Below, in pieces: positions 16,688 to 25,411 of a stretch of DNA of 47,745 nucleotides. A program made the translations under genes and the position numbers. The first letter of the stretch is position 1; each line of letters opens with the position of its first letter. This DNA is from CALLVY01 sp937899855 (GTDB lineage Bacteria > Bacteroidota > Bacteroidia > Chitinophagales > Saprospiraceae): assembly GCA_039820405.1 (NCBI GenBank), contig JBCBQC010000047.1, positions 1 to 47,745 of the forward strand, read 5' to 3'. Under the pieces are notes generated by a model. That model made no database searches. It was given only the letters and a program-made list of their open reading frames with translations, and had not been told where the DNA came from.

Positions 16688-17920
16688 TTAGTCCACTTTG
16701 AGGATACGGAGCGTGCGTTGCTGCTCCAGCCCCCGGAAGTGTGCCATGTACAGCCCACTGGGGAGTTCCGTCAGGTCCAGTTCCGTACGGTGGGTTCCAC
16801 TGGCTTTATACTGTTCGTCTTCGAGTACCCGAACGATTTGTCCCCGGGCGTCGGTAATCCAGAGCTCGACGGTCTGGGGCTGTTCCAGTTCGTACTGGAT
16901 GGTCGAAAGACCACTGGTGGGATTGGGAAAGTGCTCGAGATTCAAAGCGGGCGGGCTCACTTTGGGGTTGGGCTGCTGGCGCAGGTTGAATCCACTCGAC
17001 TCGGCGATGCCACAGTCCGTCACCCGAATATTGCCCTCGACGCTCGGATCGAGCCAGTGCATGCGCAGCCCCGTGTGGTAATCCATCGCGAAGGCCAGGG
17101 CGGCCCGGCCCGTGACGGGGTTGATCAGACCGTAGAACTGGTACTCGTTGGGATCGCTCTTGACGTTATTCAGACAGCCTTCCCTGGCGATGATGTCGTA
17201 GGTGAAGGGCGCCTTACCCGCTCGTCTGACGACGGTGAAATTGCCACTCTGGTCGCCCGCCGTGAAGTCGACGCGGTATTTTTGGTCCACTTGAACTTGA
17301 CTACTGGGCAGCAGGATATTGCTGAGGTTGCTCTCAACTTCTTCGAAGCTGGTGCTGGGCACGATGAGGAAGGGCTCTTCACAGTCGCAAGCGATGTTGA
17401 TGGGATTGCGGATCACCGGATTCTCTTCGATGATGATGTAATCGGCACTTTTGGCCAAACTACCCCGCCTTTGTTGGTAGTGAGAAAACAGGTAGATGTA
17501 GCGATCTTGGTAGTTGTTGGGCAGGCGCACCACATTGGTTCCCGGAAAGGGTTCGGCGGTGTTGACCTCCCCCGTCCTCATGTTCAGGTATTTGATGCGG
17601 ATGGAGGAATTGAAGGGTACGAAAAGCCAACCCACGGTGATCGAGTTCTCATCCATGTCGATGAGGTAGGGATTCGGTGTTGGCATTGCCTCGTCGTACA
17701 ATCCCGAGAGTTGGGAACTGAGGAAAAAGCTCCACAGTACGTTTTCCGAAACGCCCAGGTCGTGTGGGTAGGAGTAAGTCAGGTTGTTTAGAACGGTGTA
17801 AACATTGTCTGGGGTTACCTCAAGGGTAGAAATCTGCGCTTCTGCCTTGGGCGAAGCAAAGTTAAGTAGTAAGAATAGTAGCCAGGCTGTGTGTTTTACA
17901 GCATTTTTAGCAATCATCAT
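16688..17920 (-). CDS. Secreted protein with T9SS type A sorting domain
   Basis: A 410-residue exported protein. Signal peptide MMIAKNAVKHTAWLLFLLL ends near SPKAEAQ. The middle is beta-rich and of unknown function, with two close cysteines in IACDCEEPF. The C-terminal 85 residues from LEHFPNPTSGLSTIQYEL to RTLRILKVD form a type IX secretion sorting domain, with the usual TELDLTELPSGLYMAHF strand pair. The start at 17920 was chosen over an in-frame ATG 20 codons upstream because it gives a normal signal peptide length. A TACATTTG box about 90 bases upstream is a likely promoter. No enzymatic motif was recognised. Confidence 0.8.
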   Translation of the reverse strand: MMIAKNAVKHTAWLLFLLLNFASPKAEAQISTLEVTPDNVYTVLNNLTYSYPHDLGVSENVLWSFFLSSQLSGLYDEAMPTPNPYLIDMDENSITVGWLFVPFNSSIRIKYLNMRTGEVNTAEPFPGTNVVRLPNNYQDRYIYLFSHYQQRRGSLAKSADYIIIEENPVIRNPINIACDCEEPFLIVPSTSFEEVESNLSNILLPSSQVQVDQKYRVDFTAGDQSGNFTVVRRAGKAPFTYDIIAREGCLNNVKSDPNEYQFYGLINPVTGRAALAFAMDYHTGLRMHWLDPSVEGNIRVTDCGIAESSGFNLRQQPNPKVSPPALNLEHFPNPTSGLSTIQYELEQPQTVELWITDARGQIVRVLEDEQYKASGTHRTELDLTELPSGLYMAHFRGLEQQRTLRILKVD

Positions 17921-18222
17921 AGTTCTAATTTGAAGTTTGTAAATCAAATGGGCTAAAAGAGCGGGCGTACGTACAAACACTCTAGCATTTTTAGTTGTTT
18001 GACTAGTACAAATGTATTCGGGGCCACGAATAAAAATTGTAACATTTTCCGATTATTTTTCTCTGCCCCACTCGTAAGCCCTCTGATCACAATTCCGCTC
18101 AAAGCCTCAAGCTGGAGTAGCCAAGCGCCACTCTGAACGAAACCCGTGGAAGACCCACCAGTTTGGGAGGCCCTCTATGTAAACTGCCCCAAAGCGGTTT
18201 GTAGAACCAAGCAATTGATTAG
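17921..18222. promoter_or_regulatory. Divergent intergenic region with -7 box at 18009-18016
   Basis: The minus strand reads TACATTTG at 18016-18009, matching TAnnTTTG and suited to drive the T9SS gene. The rest of this 302-base gap shows no gene or repeat; the plus-strand promoter for the 484-residue protein was not identified. Confidence 0.45.
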
Positions 18223-19677
18223 ATGTACAGTAGCAAGCTCGTAACCACCTTAAAAGCCTTGCGGGACCACGAGATGGAACGCCTGGATCAGTTTCTGAGG
18301 TCCCCTTATTTTAACCCGGAATACGCCACTCCCGAACTACAAGGGCTCTGGCATTACCTGCGGCAGGGGCTGCACGGTCCTGAGGAAGCCTATTTCGGAC
18401 GCGACCGCGTCTACGGAGCCGTATTTGGGTCCGATACGATGTACAAGAGCAAACTGGAAAAACTGATGAGCCAGCTCTACGGCCTGGTGCGTCGTTTCCT
18501 GGTGTTCGAACAAATTCAGGCGGGGATGACGGAGTCGCGAGAGCTGCTGCACCTGCTCGACGCCCTGGCCGAACGGCGGATGGGACCGCAGTTTAACCTC
18601 GTCCACAAAAAGCTCAAAACCCTCTCCCGGGAGCAGCCCGCCGATTCGTCCCAGTACTTTTACGAGTACTTTAGCCTGGAAAAAAAGGTCATCGACTTCC
18701 AGATGATCGACAACAATCGCCGTACCGACCTCCAGCTCCCCGAACTGCACTTTCACCTCGATGCCTACTACCTGCTCCAAAAACTGGAAATGGCCTGCCA
18801 GTTGTTGACCCGGCACGTCTTCATCGTCCCCACCGACTACGGCAATCGCCTACACTACCTCGACCTCCTCATCGCCGAGCTGGATGACGCACACCGCCAG
18901 ATGCCCATCATCGCCCTCTACCTGGGGGCTTACCGCCTCCTCAAATCCCTGGTGGAACAGGATACCGAGGAGTACTTTGAGCAGTTCAACGAACTCCTCG
19001 ACCGGCACCGCAGCGCCATTTCCAGACAACAGGAAAGCATCCTCCAGACCCTCAATCGCAACTACATCCTCCACAAATACCAAAAGGTCAGCCACGACTA
19101 CCTCCCCCAGGTGTTCCACACCTACCGCAAGCACCTGGAGGCGGGGCTGCTCTACCGCGATGGCCTGATCCTCCCCAGCTTGTTTTCCAATATCGTCTCC
19201 CTCGGCCTGCGGCAGGGCGAAATCAAGTGGGTCTTCCGCTTTATCCAGGAGCACCGCGACCGCCTGCTGGGGCTCGGCGACTCCGACATCCTGGTGCAGT
19301 ACAACCTCGCGCTATACTACTTTTACACCCTCGACTACGACCAGGCCCTCCAACACCTGGCCCCCACCTACGAAGACCAGTTTTACAAGGTGACCGCCCG
19401 CCGCTTCGAACTCAAAATCCTCTACGAACAAGAGTCCGTCCTCTTCGACGCCAAATTCGATGCCTTCAAAATGTTTATCTACCGCCTCCCCAGCAGCTCG
19501 GTGCACTTCAAAAACAAAACGGCCAACAAACGCTTCCTCGGTTTGCTGCGCCAAATCCGTCGTACCAATACCTACAAAAACGATTCCCGCATCGACAAAC
19601 TCCTGGCCAAGGCCCGCGCGCCCGAATACCTGGCGGACAAGGAGTGGATCATCGAAAAATTGGAGCAGATGCGCTAA
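18223..19677 (+). CDS. Helical-repeat protein of 484 residues, unknown (paralogue 1)
   Basis: A soluble, almost entirely helical protein with no signal peptide, rich in Leu, Tyr, Arg and Glu, reminiscent of TPR-like repeats. The N-terminus carries FLRSPYFNPEYAT. The C-terminal part carries VQYNLALYYFYTLDYDQAL and ends with LADKEWIIEKLEQMR. The gene at 34894 has the same layout with SPFFNQRED, RYNLAFFYFQQPDYARAM and VAEREWLTKEI, so they are distant paralogues. The function is unknown. Each copy is a single gene next to T9SS or lipoprotein genes on the opposite strand. A stand-alone regulatory scaffold is one possibility but is not shown. Confidence 0.75.
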   Translation: MYSSKLVTTLKALRDHEMERLDQFLRSPYFNPEYATPELQGLWHYLRQGLHGPEEAYFGRDRVYGAVFGSDTMYKSKLEKLMSQLYGLVRRFLVFEQIQAGMTESRELLHLLDALAERRMGPQFNLVHKKLKTLSREQPADSSQYFYEYFSLEKKVIDFQMIDNNRRTDLQLPELHFHLDAYYLLQKLEMACQLLTRHVFIVPTDYGNRLHYLDLLIAELDDAHRQMPIIALYLGAYRLLKSLVEQDTEEYFEQFNELLDRHRSAISRQQESILQTLNRNYILHKYQKVSHDYLPQVFHTYRKHLEAGLLYRDGLILPSLFSNIVSLGLRQGEIKWVFRFIQEHRDRLLGLGDSDILVQYNLALYYFYTLDYDQALQHLAPTYEDQFYKVTARRFELKILYEQESVLFDAKFDAFKMFIYRLPSSSVHFKNKTANKRFLGLLRQIRRTNTYKNDSRIDKLLAKARAPEYLADKEWIIEKLEQMR

Positions 19678-19716
19678 AAAAAAGTCCCGGCACGCGTTCG
19701 TCAACGCGCACCGGGA
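19675..19716 (-). terminator. Intrinsic terminator for the lipoprotein gene
   Basis: The hairpin TCCCGG-CA-CGCGTT / AACGCG-CA-CCGGGA (19685-19716) with loop CGTC is followed on the minus strand by ACTTTTTTTT. It terminates the minus-strand lipoprotein gene and overlaps the end of the convergent 484-residue gene. Confidence 0.85.
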
Positions 19717-19798
19717 GCTTGCCACAATAGTCAAAAGATGACTACCATTCTAATTGCTAAGACTTAGCTCCCCAGGGGGGATTAGCTTTGGGAGAGGG

Positions 19799-21418
19799 CT
19801 AGAAAACCATCTGCCGACCGTACCACTGCCCGTTGCGTTTAGCCATGCCGTAGGCATTGATACCAACTACGTTGGGCGTGTTGAAGTCGAAGTTGAAGTT
19901 GTCAAAGGTCAGGTTGCCACCGTTACCCGTACCGAAGGTGTAGTTGATCTGGGGGGTGACGATCCCAAAGTCGATCATGTTGTCGCGTTTGGGGCAGTTG
20001 GTACAGCGGTTGGCTAGGTCGTAGTACTGTACCCAGGTTTGGTCGAGGTTCTTGATGACCACTCCGGCGCGTTTCAACTGACGACTGCTGTTGTTTTGCA
20101 GTACGTTTTTGGCGGCCTCGAAGAGCTGCTCGTAGAAGAACTCCCGTACATCCGCTTCGCTGTCCAGGGGCGAGAGGGGAAAGTTGATGGCCAGCTCGAC
20201 GAGGACGTCGATGTCGTCGGCAAAGGGCAGATTGGGCATGGGAATATCACCCGCATACACGGCATTGGAATAGCTAGTGAGGGATTCGAACATCCGGCCG
20301 TTGTAGAGGTAGAAGCGCGCGCCCACCTGATTGGTGATCGGCAGACCGCTCGAAGGCGTCGAAAAATTCCAGGAGATACTGTTGATGCCGAGAGCCACTT
20401 CGTTGGTGCTTTGCTTGCTCCACCAAATGTAGGGCTTGTTCTGGTGTTTGACCTTGATCTCGGTGTAGTACACCAGCAGGAGGTCTACATCGGTATACTT
20501 GATTTTGACCCGCTGCCGGCTTTCGTAGTTGTGGATACAGACCTTCACCGTACCAAAGAGGTTGGGAAACCAGGGCTCCGAACCGCTGCACTGCTCCAAC
20601 TCCTGCGCAATGATGCCCAGCTCGGCCTCCGGCGTTACCCCACTGCCACCGGGCGTATGTTGGCTGCTCGGTCCACCACCGTAGTTGCCACCGGAATTGC
20701 CTTGGTTGGTAATTTCACAGTCGCTCAGGAGTGTCGGTACGTAGTGCTGGTAGTTGCCCACCGGGGTCATTCCCCCACAGGGGTTGTTGGTTTCAGCGTA
20801 CTCTTGGCTCCAGCTGGCTTCGGTGGCGAAGAGGGGGTTGACGGAAATATTCTGGCTGACCAGGTATTTCTGCAAGTCGTTAATTTCTGGTTTACGAGCG
20901 ATAAAGAGTCCCGTATCGGTGTACTTGTAAATCTCCTCCCCAATCTGGATTTCCGCCTTTTCGTTTACCAAGCTCATAAAGATCTCTCCGCTGTAGAGTC
21001 CTTCGAGCTTTTCGTAGTTGTCGAGTACGGTTTGATCCTTGATGCCCTGGGTGTAGCCCAGTTCTAGGGAGAGTGCTTTGGCCCGGGCAATGTGCCGCGG
21101 TACTTCGGTCCGTTCGTTGCCTTCGTGAACAATGGGAACGAGGGAATAAAAGCCCTCGGAGTAGTAGCGGTCCTCTAAAATTTTGGCGACCATTTCCTCT
21201 TCCTGTTCCAACAGTTCTTGGTGAAAGGCCCGGAAGGCTTCCCGGTCGGCAAAATAAATTCTACCATCCGATAGTTGTCCCGACACCAGTGCTCCCCGAC
21301 GGTATTGGGGGGCGTCGGTTTCGGTCATCGTGTGGGAGAGGAGGTCTTCTTCGGATTGGCAAGCAAAGAAAACGGTAAGTAGCAAGAAGCCGAGGCTTCC
21401 TAATAGTATCTTTTTCAT
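19799..21418 (-). CDS. Lipoprotein of 539 residues, unknown function
   Basis: The signal peptide MKKILLGSLGFLLLTVFFAC has its lipobox cysteine at residue 20, so the mature protein is membrane-anchored. The first 200 residues are helical and acidic. A Gly/Ser-rich linker near QGNSGGNYGGGPSS leads to a beta-rich half with four cysteines, including CTNCPKRD near the end. The protein ends in MAKRNGQWYGRQMVF and has no T9SS domain. The family was not recognised. Its upstream region (21420-21590) and its first 25 codons are duplicated at 24021-24262, ahead of a Cys-rich T9SS gene, so the two gene types once formed a repeated module. A TAGCTTTG box 103 bases upstream may be its promoter. Confidence 0.75.
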   Translation of the reverse strand: MKKILLGSLGFLLLTVFFACQSEEDLLSHTMTETDAPQYRRGALVSGQLSDGRIYFADREAFRAFHQELLEQEEEMVAKILEDRYYSEGFYSLVPIVHEGNERTEVPRHIARAKALSLELGYTQGIKDQTVLDNYEKLEGLYSGEIFMSLVNEKAEIQIGEEIYKYTDTGLFIARKPEINDLQKYLVSQNISVNPLFATEASWSQEYAETNNPCGGMTPVGNYQHYVPTLLSDCEITNQGNSGGNYGGGPSSQHTPGGSGVTPEAELGIIAQELEQCSGSEPWFPNLFGTVKVCIHNYESRQRVKIKYTDVDLLLVYYTEIKVKHQNKPYIWWSKQSTNEVALGINSISWNFSTPSSGLPITNQVGARFYLYNGRMFESLTSYSNAVYAGDIPMPNLPFADDIDVLVELAINFPLSPLDSEADVREFFYEQLFEAAKNVLQNNSSRQLKRAGVVIKNLDQTWVQYYDLANRCTNCPKRDNMIDFGIVTPQINYTFGTGNGGNLTFDNFNFDFNTPNVVGINAYGMAKRNGQWYGRQMVF

Positions 21419-21419
21419 G

Positions 21420-21590
21420 TCTTATGATTCTTGTGCCATCATTATCGCATTCTGGCTTTGCGCCTTACTTCTTTTTCGAGTGGTTTCGGGGATGCCCACC
21501 ATGGCTTGTGATCACGACAACAAAGCTAGGGGCAAGCGCCCTCCGCCGTGGTAACACTTTTGGCCATTTTTTCTCTTCCCCTCCTTCTAC
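21420..21590 (-). repeat. Duplicated promoter block, copy 1 (with -7 box TAGCTTTG)
   Basis: About 170 bases upstream of the lipoprotein gene are closely matched at 24097-24262; shared stretches include GCATTCTGGCTTTGCGCC and TTGTGATCACGA. On the minus strand TAGCTTTG (21528-21521) fits the Bacteroidota -7 box. The TGATCA palindrome within TTGTGATCACGA is kept in both copies and could be an operator. Confidence 0.7.
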
Positions 21591-21599
21591 TGGCCCCAA

Positions 21600-21634
21600 A
21601 AAAGATACCCCGAACCAGCAATGCCGATTCGGGG
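21600..21634 (-). terminator. Intrinsic terminator for the first Cys-rich T9SS gene
   Basis: The stem CCCCGAA / TTCGGGG (21608-21614 and 21628-21634) is followed on the minus strand by TATCTTTTTT, 26 bases past the stop codon. Confidence 0.75.
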
Positions 21635-21659
21635 CTCCGATAATGTAGGTTATTGCGCT

Positions 21660-22520
21660 CTACTCTTTGAGCAGTTTACCGCTCTTGACGATGTCTTTGC
21701 CATTGCGGATCAGGTACTGGTACACGCCCGAAGGTTGCTCGCTGATGTTGAGGGGCCGATCGCTGGGGGCGTCCCGAATAATTTCTTTACCCGTCAGATC
21801 CAAGACGGTAACGGTGTAGCCTTCGGCCGACAAGCCCGTAAAATTGAGTTCGCCGGTGGTGGGGTTGGGATAAGCCTCGATGTTTTGCGTATCGAAGGTC
21901 GACTCCGTATCCGCTTTTGCCCCGAAGCCAAACTGGCTGGTGATGGGCGGGAAGTACGTATGGAAATCGGAGAACGTACAGCCCTGGAAGTTGACCGTCA
22001 CCGAGGCGCTCACGATCGAGCGGTTGGTGGGCAGGGGAACGTTGACGACATTGGTACTCGTGGTGGCGAAGTAGCTCGGACCGGTGTTGTAGTTGACCGT
22101 CCAGTTGTAGGTGGCGCCGGGGCCCGTGGAGGGCGAATTTTCGGTCGTCAAAAAGACGTCGAAGAAATTATCCAGGTAAGAGTTGGAAATCGTCGTGGTA
22201 AAATTACAAGCGGGCGTACTGCTGATGACCCGGGTACAGGACCGACAGCCGCTTTCGCTAAAGTAGGTCACCCGGATGGTCAGGTTGCTACTACTCGTTT
22301 TGCGAATCGTCACCGACCGTCCCTGATCGCTGCCGATGATGGTGCCACTCCCCCCGATAATGTCCCAATCGTGGCAACTGCTGCACTGGGCCAAATTGCT
22401 GGGGATGGAGTAGGTACCCGTAGCGTTGACCGCCAGGGTACTGGACCCCGAAATGTTGCACTGAGCGTGTCCAAAGTTCCAAGCCAACAGACAGAGTAAA
22501 ATACTACATAAAGATTTCAT
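21660..22520 (-). CDS. Cys-rich T9SS-exported protein, DWDI family copy A
   Basis: A 286-residue secreted protein starting MKSLCSILLCLLAWNFGHAQ (signal peptide). Domain 1 (about residues 21-105) is an Ig-like beta module with two cysteine pairs in the pattern C-x2-C-x-DWDI ... ESGCRSC. Domain 2 (about 110-200) contains YNWTVNYNTG and VTVNFQGCTFSDFHTYFPPI. The last 80 residues, from AYPNPTTGELNFTGL to KSGKLLKE, are a T9SS type A sorting domain. Two further copies follow upstream on the same strand. The start at 22520 was chosen for the signal peptide; longer in-frame readings upstream look non-coding. A role in surface binding or adhesion is an inference from the architecture only. Confidence 0.8.
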   Translation of the reverse strand: MKSLCSILLCLLAWNFGHAQCNISGSSTLAVNATGTYSIPSNLAQCSSCHDWDIIGGSGTIIGSDQGRSVTIRKTSSSNLTIRVTYFSESGCRSCTRVISSTPACNFTTTISNSYLDNFFDVFLTTENSPSTGPGATYNWTVNYNTGPSYFATTSTNVVNVPLPTNRSIVSASVTVNFQGCTFSDFHTYFPPITSQFGFGAKADTESTFDTQNIEAYPNPTTGELNFTGLSAEGYTVTVLDLTGKEIIRDAPSDRPLNISEQPSGVYQYLIRNGKDIVKSGKLLKE

Positions 22521-23056
22521 AAAGGTATTTTGAAAGGTGAATAAAAAAATGCCAACTAAAGGCGGATCAGTAAGAAGACCGACCAGCGCAGTGGCCACGA
22601 GCGTGCCAGGGCACTTCGCGTTAGTAGCCACTAGAATTGGAAATCGAGACCAATGGAAATCGAGAAGTGGTACCGCAACCTTTGGCAAAGCGCAATGCCA
22701 AGCCTTGGGTGAAGGACATACCCTCCCTGCGTCTTGACGTGTCGTCAAAACGAGTAAGCGCAAAGTTGAGGGGACCGGGAGTGCGCCTTGCCGACTACGG
22801 TCTACAAGGTCCTCCGCAAGTCCTAAGGATACCTTAAAAATTACTTCTGTTAATCAGTAGAGACAATAACGCTACGCGGTGCTGTATACACCAGGGGCTC
22901 AGTTAAATAGATATGATTGGGTTGGAACGGGATGATCTAAGACAACTTAGATGTACGATACCGGAACAGGAAACTCCGGTTGCTCAGGATTCACAATGTA
23001 ATTACTTTGCATCTAAAAATCAATTCCCACCCTTTAAATTTTTCCACCATAAATTA
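22521..23056. other. Intergenic region without recognised gene
   Basis: These roughly 540 bases between DWDI copies A and B show short open frames of unconvincing composition and no clear repeat. Presumably they hold the promoter of copy A. Two short inverted motifs (for example CCGGA / TCCGG near 22960-22980) are too small to interpret. Confidence 0.4.
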
Positions 23057-23090
23057 AAATGCCCCAAGCCGACAAAAGTCGATTTGGGGC
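23057..23090 (-). terminator. Hairpin terminator of DWDI copy B
   Basis: The stem GCCCCAA / TTGGGGC with inner CGAC / GTCG (23061-23090) is followed on the minus strand by ATTTTAATTT, 31 bases after the stop of copy B. Confidence 0.65.
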
Positions 23091-23120
23091 CGAAGATAAG
23101 AGCAATGAAAAACGGTACTA

Positions 23121-23993
23121 TTACTCTTTTATAATTCTACCGCTTTTGACGATGCCCTCCGCATTTTGAATGATGAAGTGGTAGATTCCGCTGGGGTAAT
23201 CACGGATACTCAAGCTTTGGTCGACGGGGCTGTCTTGTACAATGGCTTTGCCCTGATTGTCGATGATCGTGACGGTGTGGCCCGTGATGGGAAGGCCCAT
23301 AAAGTTGAGCTCGCCCGTGGTAGGGTTGGGGAAGACCTTGACTTCCTGAAGCTCCAGATTGGATGGGGGCAATTCCCGATCCGCAAGACCGGAGAGGGAG
23401 GTCCCGCCTTCGATGGGAGGCACAAAGGTTACCTCGTCGGAGAAGACGCAGCCCTGGAAGCTGACCGTCACCCGGGTACTCACGATGCTTTGACCGGCGA
23501 ACAGGGGAACATCTACGTATCGGGTGGAACTGGTAAATTGCTGTTGCGAGCCATCGCCGTAAAACACCCGCCAGGTGTAAGCAGCCCCAGTCAAAGAACT
23601 CGGCGTGGTAGTGGCGAAGAGTAAGACCGAGTTGTTACTCGGTAAAGAGAAGTTGTTCATCGTCACCGAGTACTGGTTACAAGCACCGGGGTCCGTCATG
23701 ATGATTTGACAGGACGTACAACCGTCTTCGTTCAGCGCCGTAACGCGAACCGTAAAAGTACCCGAGGCGTTTTTGCGAACCGTCACGGAGTTGCCGGTAT
23801 CGGAGCCCAGGATGCTGCCACTTCCCTGGATGATGTCCCAATCGTAGCATTCGCTACACTGACCCTGAGTGGCCGGGATGGAAAGGGTAACGGTTTGGCC
23901 GGAGGCCAACTCGGTAGGTCCAAAGATAGCGCACTGGGTAAAGCCCAAGGAAAGGCTAAATAGCGCAAATAGGCTGGTGAGTAAATATTTCAT
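23121..23993 (-). CDS. Cys-rich T9SS-exported protein, DWDI family copy B
   Basis: A 290-residue paralogue of copies A and C and closest to C. Signal peptide MKYLLTSLFALFSLSLGFTQ; domain 1 with CSECYDWDIIQGSGSILGSD and DGCTSCQ; domain 2 with YTWRVFYGDGS and VTVSFQGCVFSDEVTFVPPI; then a T9SS sorting domain from KVFPNPTTGELNFMGL to KSGRIIKE. The frame stays open 34 codons upstream to an ATG at 24095 that encodes a relic lipoprotein signal, so translation might also begin there. I prefer 23993 because it matches the start of copy C exactly. Confidence 0.8.
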   Translation of the reverse strand: MKYLLTSLFALFSLSLGFTQCAIFGPTELASGQTVTLSIPATQGQCSECYDWDIIQGSGSILGSDTGNSVTVRKNASGTFTVRVTALNEDGCTSCQIIMTDPGACNQYSVTMNNFSLPSNNSVLLFATTTPSSLTGAAYTWRVFYGDGSQQQFTSSTRYVDVPLFAGQSIVSTRVTVSFQGCVFSDEVTFVPPIEGGTSLSGLADRELPPSNLELQEVKVFPNPTTGELNFMGLPITGHTVTIIDNQGKAIVQDSPVDQSLSIRDYPSGIYHFIIQNAEGIVKSGRIIKE

Positions 23994-24020
23994 AAATTCA
24001 ATTTTTTGAAATGAGTAAGC

Positions 24021-24095
24021 ACCCTTCTTAGGATGGCAAGCCCAGGAAACGGTAAGCCCTAAGCAGCCAAAGCCTCCGAATGGTATCTTTCTCAT
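24021..24095 (-). pseudogene. Relic of lipoprotein 5' end (signal peptide only)
   Basis: Twenty-five codons beginning MRKIPFGGFGCLGLTVSWAC match the first 25 codons of the lipoprotein gene at 19799-21418 (MKKILLGSLGFLLLTVFFAC), with the lipobox cysteine at residue 20 in both. The rest of that gene is missing here and the sequence runs in frame into DWDI copy B. The duplicated promoter block lies just upstream. This indicates an ancestral promoter-lipoprotein-DWDI module from which the lipoprotein body was deleted. Confidence 0.7.
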
Positions 24096-24096
24096 G

Positions 24097-24262
24097 TCCA
24101 ATGATTCGTTTGCCGTCATTTTCGCATTCTGGCTTTGCGCCCTACTTCTTATTTGGGTGGTTTCGGGGGCGCCCACCGTGCTTGTGATCACGATGGTAAA
24201 GCTAGTCCCGAGCACCATACGACTTGGTAACACTTTCGGCCATTTTTTCTTAGCCCTCTCCC
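24097..24262 (-). repeat. Duplicated promoter block, copy 2
   Basis: It matches 21420-21590 along nearly its whole length, including GCATTCTGGCTTTGCGCC and the conserved TTGTGATCACGA palindrome core. The -7 box here reads TAGCTTTA, one change from the consensus. It lies upstream of the lipoprotein relic and DWDI copy B. Confidence 0.7.
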
Positions 24263-24270
24263 TAAGGCAC

Positions 24271-24304
24271 AAAAATACCCCGAACGGCTTCTATCCGTTC
24301 GGGG
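24271..24304 (-). terminator. Intrinsic terminator of DWDI copy C
   Basis: A perfect 10-bp stem CCCCGAACGG / CCGTTCGGGG (24278-24287 and 24295-24304) is followed on the minus strand by TATTTTT, 25 bases past the stop. Confidence 0.85.
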
Positions 24305-24329
24305 CTGGGGAAATGAAAACTACGCTATT

Positions 24330-25199
24330 CTATTCCTTGATGATCCTACCACTCTGGATGATGCCTTCGGCACTCTGAATGACAAAGTGATAGATGCCAC
24401 TGGGATGGTCGCTAATACTCAGACGCTGATCGACGGGGTGGTTTTGAATGAGGGTATTGCCCTGGTTGTCGATGATCGTGACGGTGTAACCCGTGATGGG
24501 CAGGCCCGTAAAGTTGAGCTCGCCCGTGGTGGGATTGGGAAAGACTTTGACTTCCGAGATGTCCTTGCGGGCTTGTGGAGTATCCTCATTCGAAGGATCC
24601 TCGAAGAAAACGCCGCCTTGGATAGGGGGTACGAAGTTGACGTCATCGGAGAAGACGCAACCTTGAAACGTTACCGTTACTCGGGTGCTCACGATGGTTT
24701 GGCCAAAGGACAGGGGAACTTCCACGTAGCTGGTGGAGGTGGTAAATTGCTGAAGGGAGCCATTACCGTAGAACACGCGCCAGGTGTAGTTGGCACCGGA
24801 CAGCGACGGCGTGGGGGTAGCAAAGAGGTAAACCGAATTGCTACCGGGGAAGTAGTAGTTGTTCATCGTCACCGAGTACTGGCTACAGCTACCGGGATCC
24901 GTCAGAATGAGCTGACAAGAGCGGCAACCACTTTCGCTCAGTCCCGTAACGCGGACCGTCATCGTACCCGCCGAGTTTTTACGGACCACTACGGAACTGC
25001 CAGTGTCGGAGCCCAGGATACTGCCATTACCACTGGTAATGTCCCAATCGAAGCAGGCACTACACTGGCCCAAGCTGGACGAAGTGGAAAGGGTAATGGT
25101 TTGACCGGGGGCCAGTTCGTTTGGGCCCAAAATCGAGCACTGGGTAAAGCCAAAAGAAAGGCTGAACAATACCAATAGACTACTGAATAAGTATTTCAT
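24330..25199 (-). CDS. Cys-rich T9SS-exported protein, DWDI family copy C
   Basis: A 289-residue paralogue with signal peptide MKYLFSSLLVLFSLSFGFTQ. Domain 1 has CSACFDWDITSGNGSILGSD and SGCRSCQ; domain 2 has YTWRVFYGNGS and VTVTFQGCVFSDDVNFVPPI. A T9SS sorting domain runs from KVFPNPTTGELNFTGL to QSGRIIKE. It is the upstream-most of the three minus-strand copies and has its own terminator. Copies B and C differ mostly in loops and in the linker before the sorting domain, which is what recent tandem duplication would give. Confidence 0.82.
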   Translation of the reverse strand: MKYLFSSLLVLFSLSFGFTQCSILGPNELAPGQTITLSTSSSLGQCSACFDWDITSGNGSILGSDTGSSVVVRKNSAGTMTVRVTGLSESGCRSCQLILTDPGSCSQYSVTMNNYYFPGSNSVYLFATPTPSLSGANYTWRVFYGNGSLQQFTTSTSYVEVPLSFGQTIVSTRVTVTFQGCVFSDDVNFVPPIQGGVFFEDPSNEDTPQARKDISEVKVFPNPTTGELNFTGLPITGYTVTIIDNQGNTLIQNHPVDQRLSISDHPSGIYHFVIQSAEGIIQSGRIIKE

Positions 25200-25411
25200 G
25201 AATTTTAGATTTGAAGAAATGAGTAAAAGGGATACCCTTCATTGCCGAAGGAGATTGGCCAATGTCAATAGTGCCCCGCGGGGCGCTACAACTGTTTCGA
25301 CAATGTCTGGGTTGGGAAAGCATACCGTCTTGCGCAGGTGACGGTAAGGAGATCGGAGACTCCGGTGATCACCTTTTAAAGGTAATCATTTTACGTAAAA
25401 GGTGTAACGGA

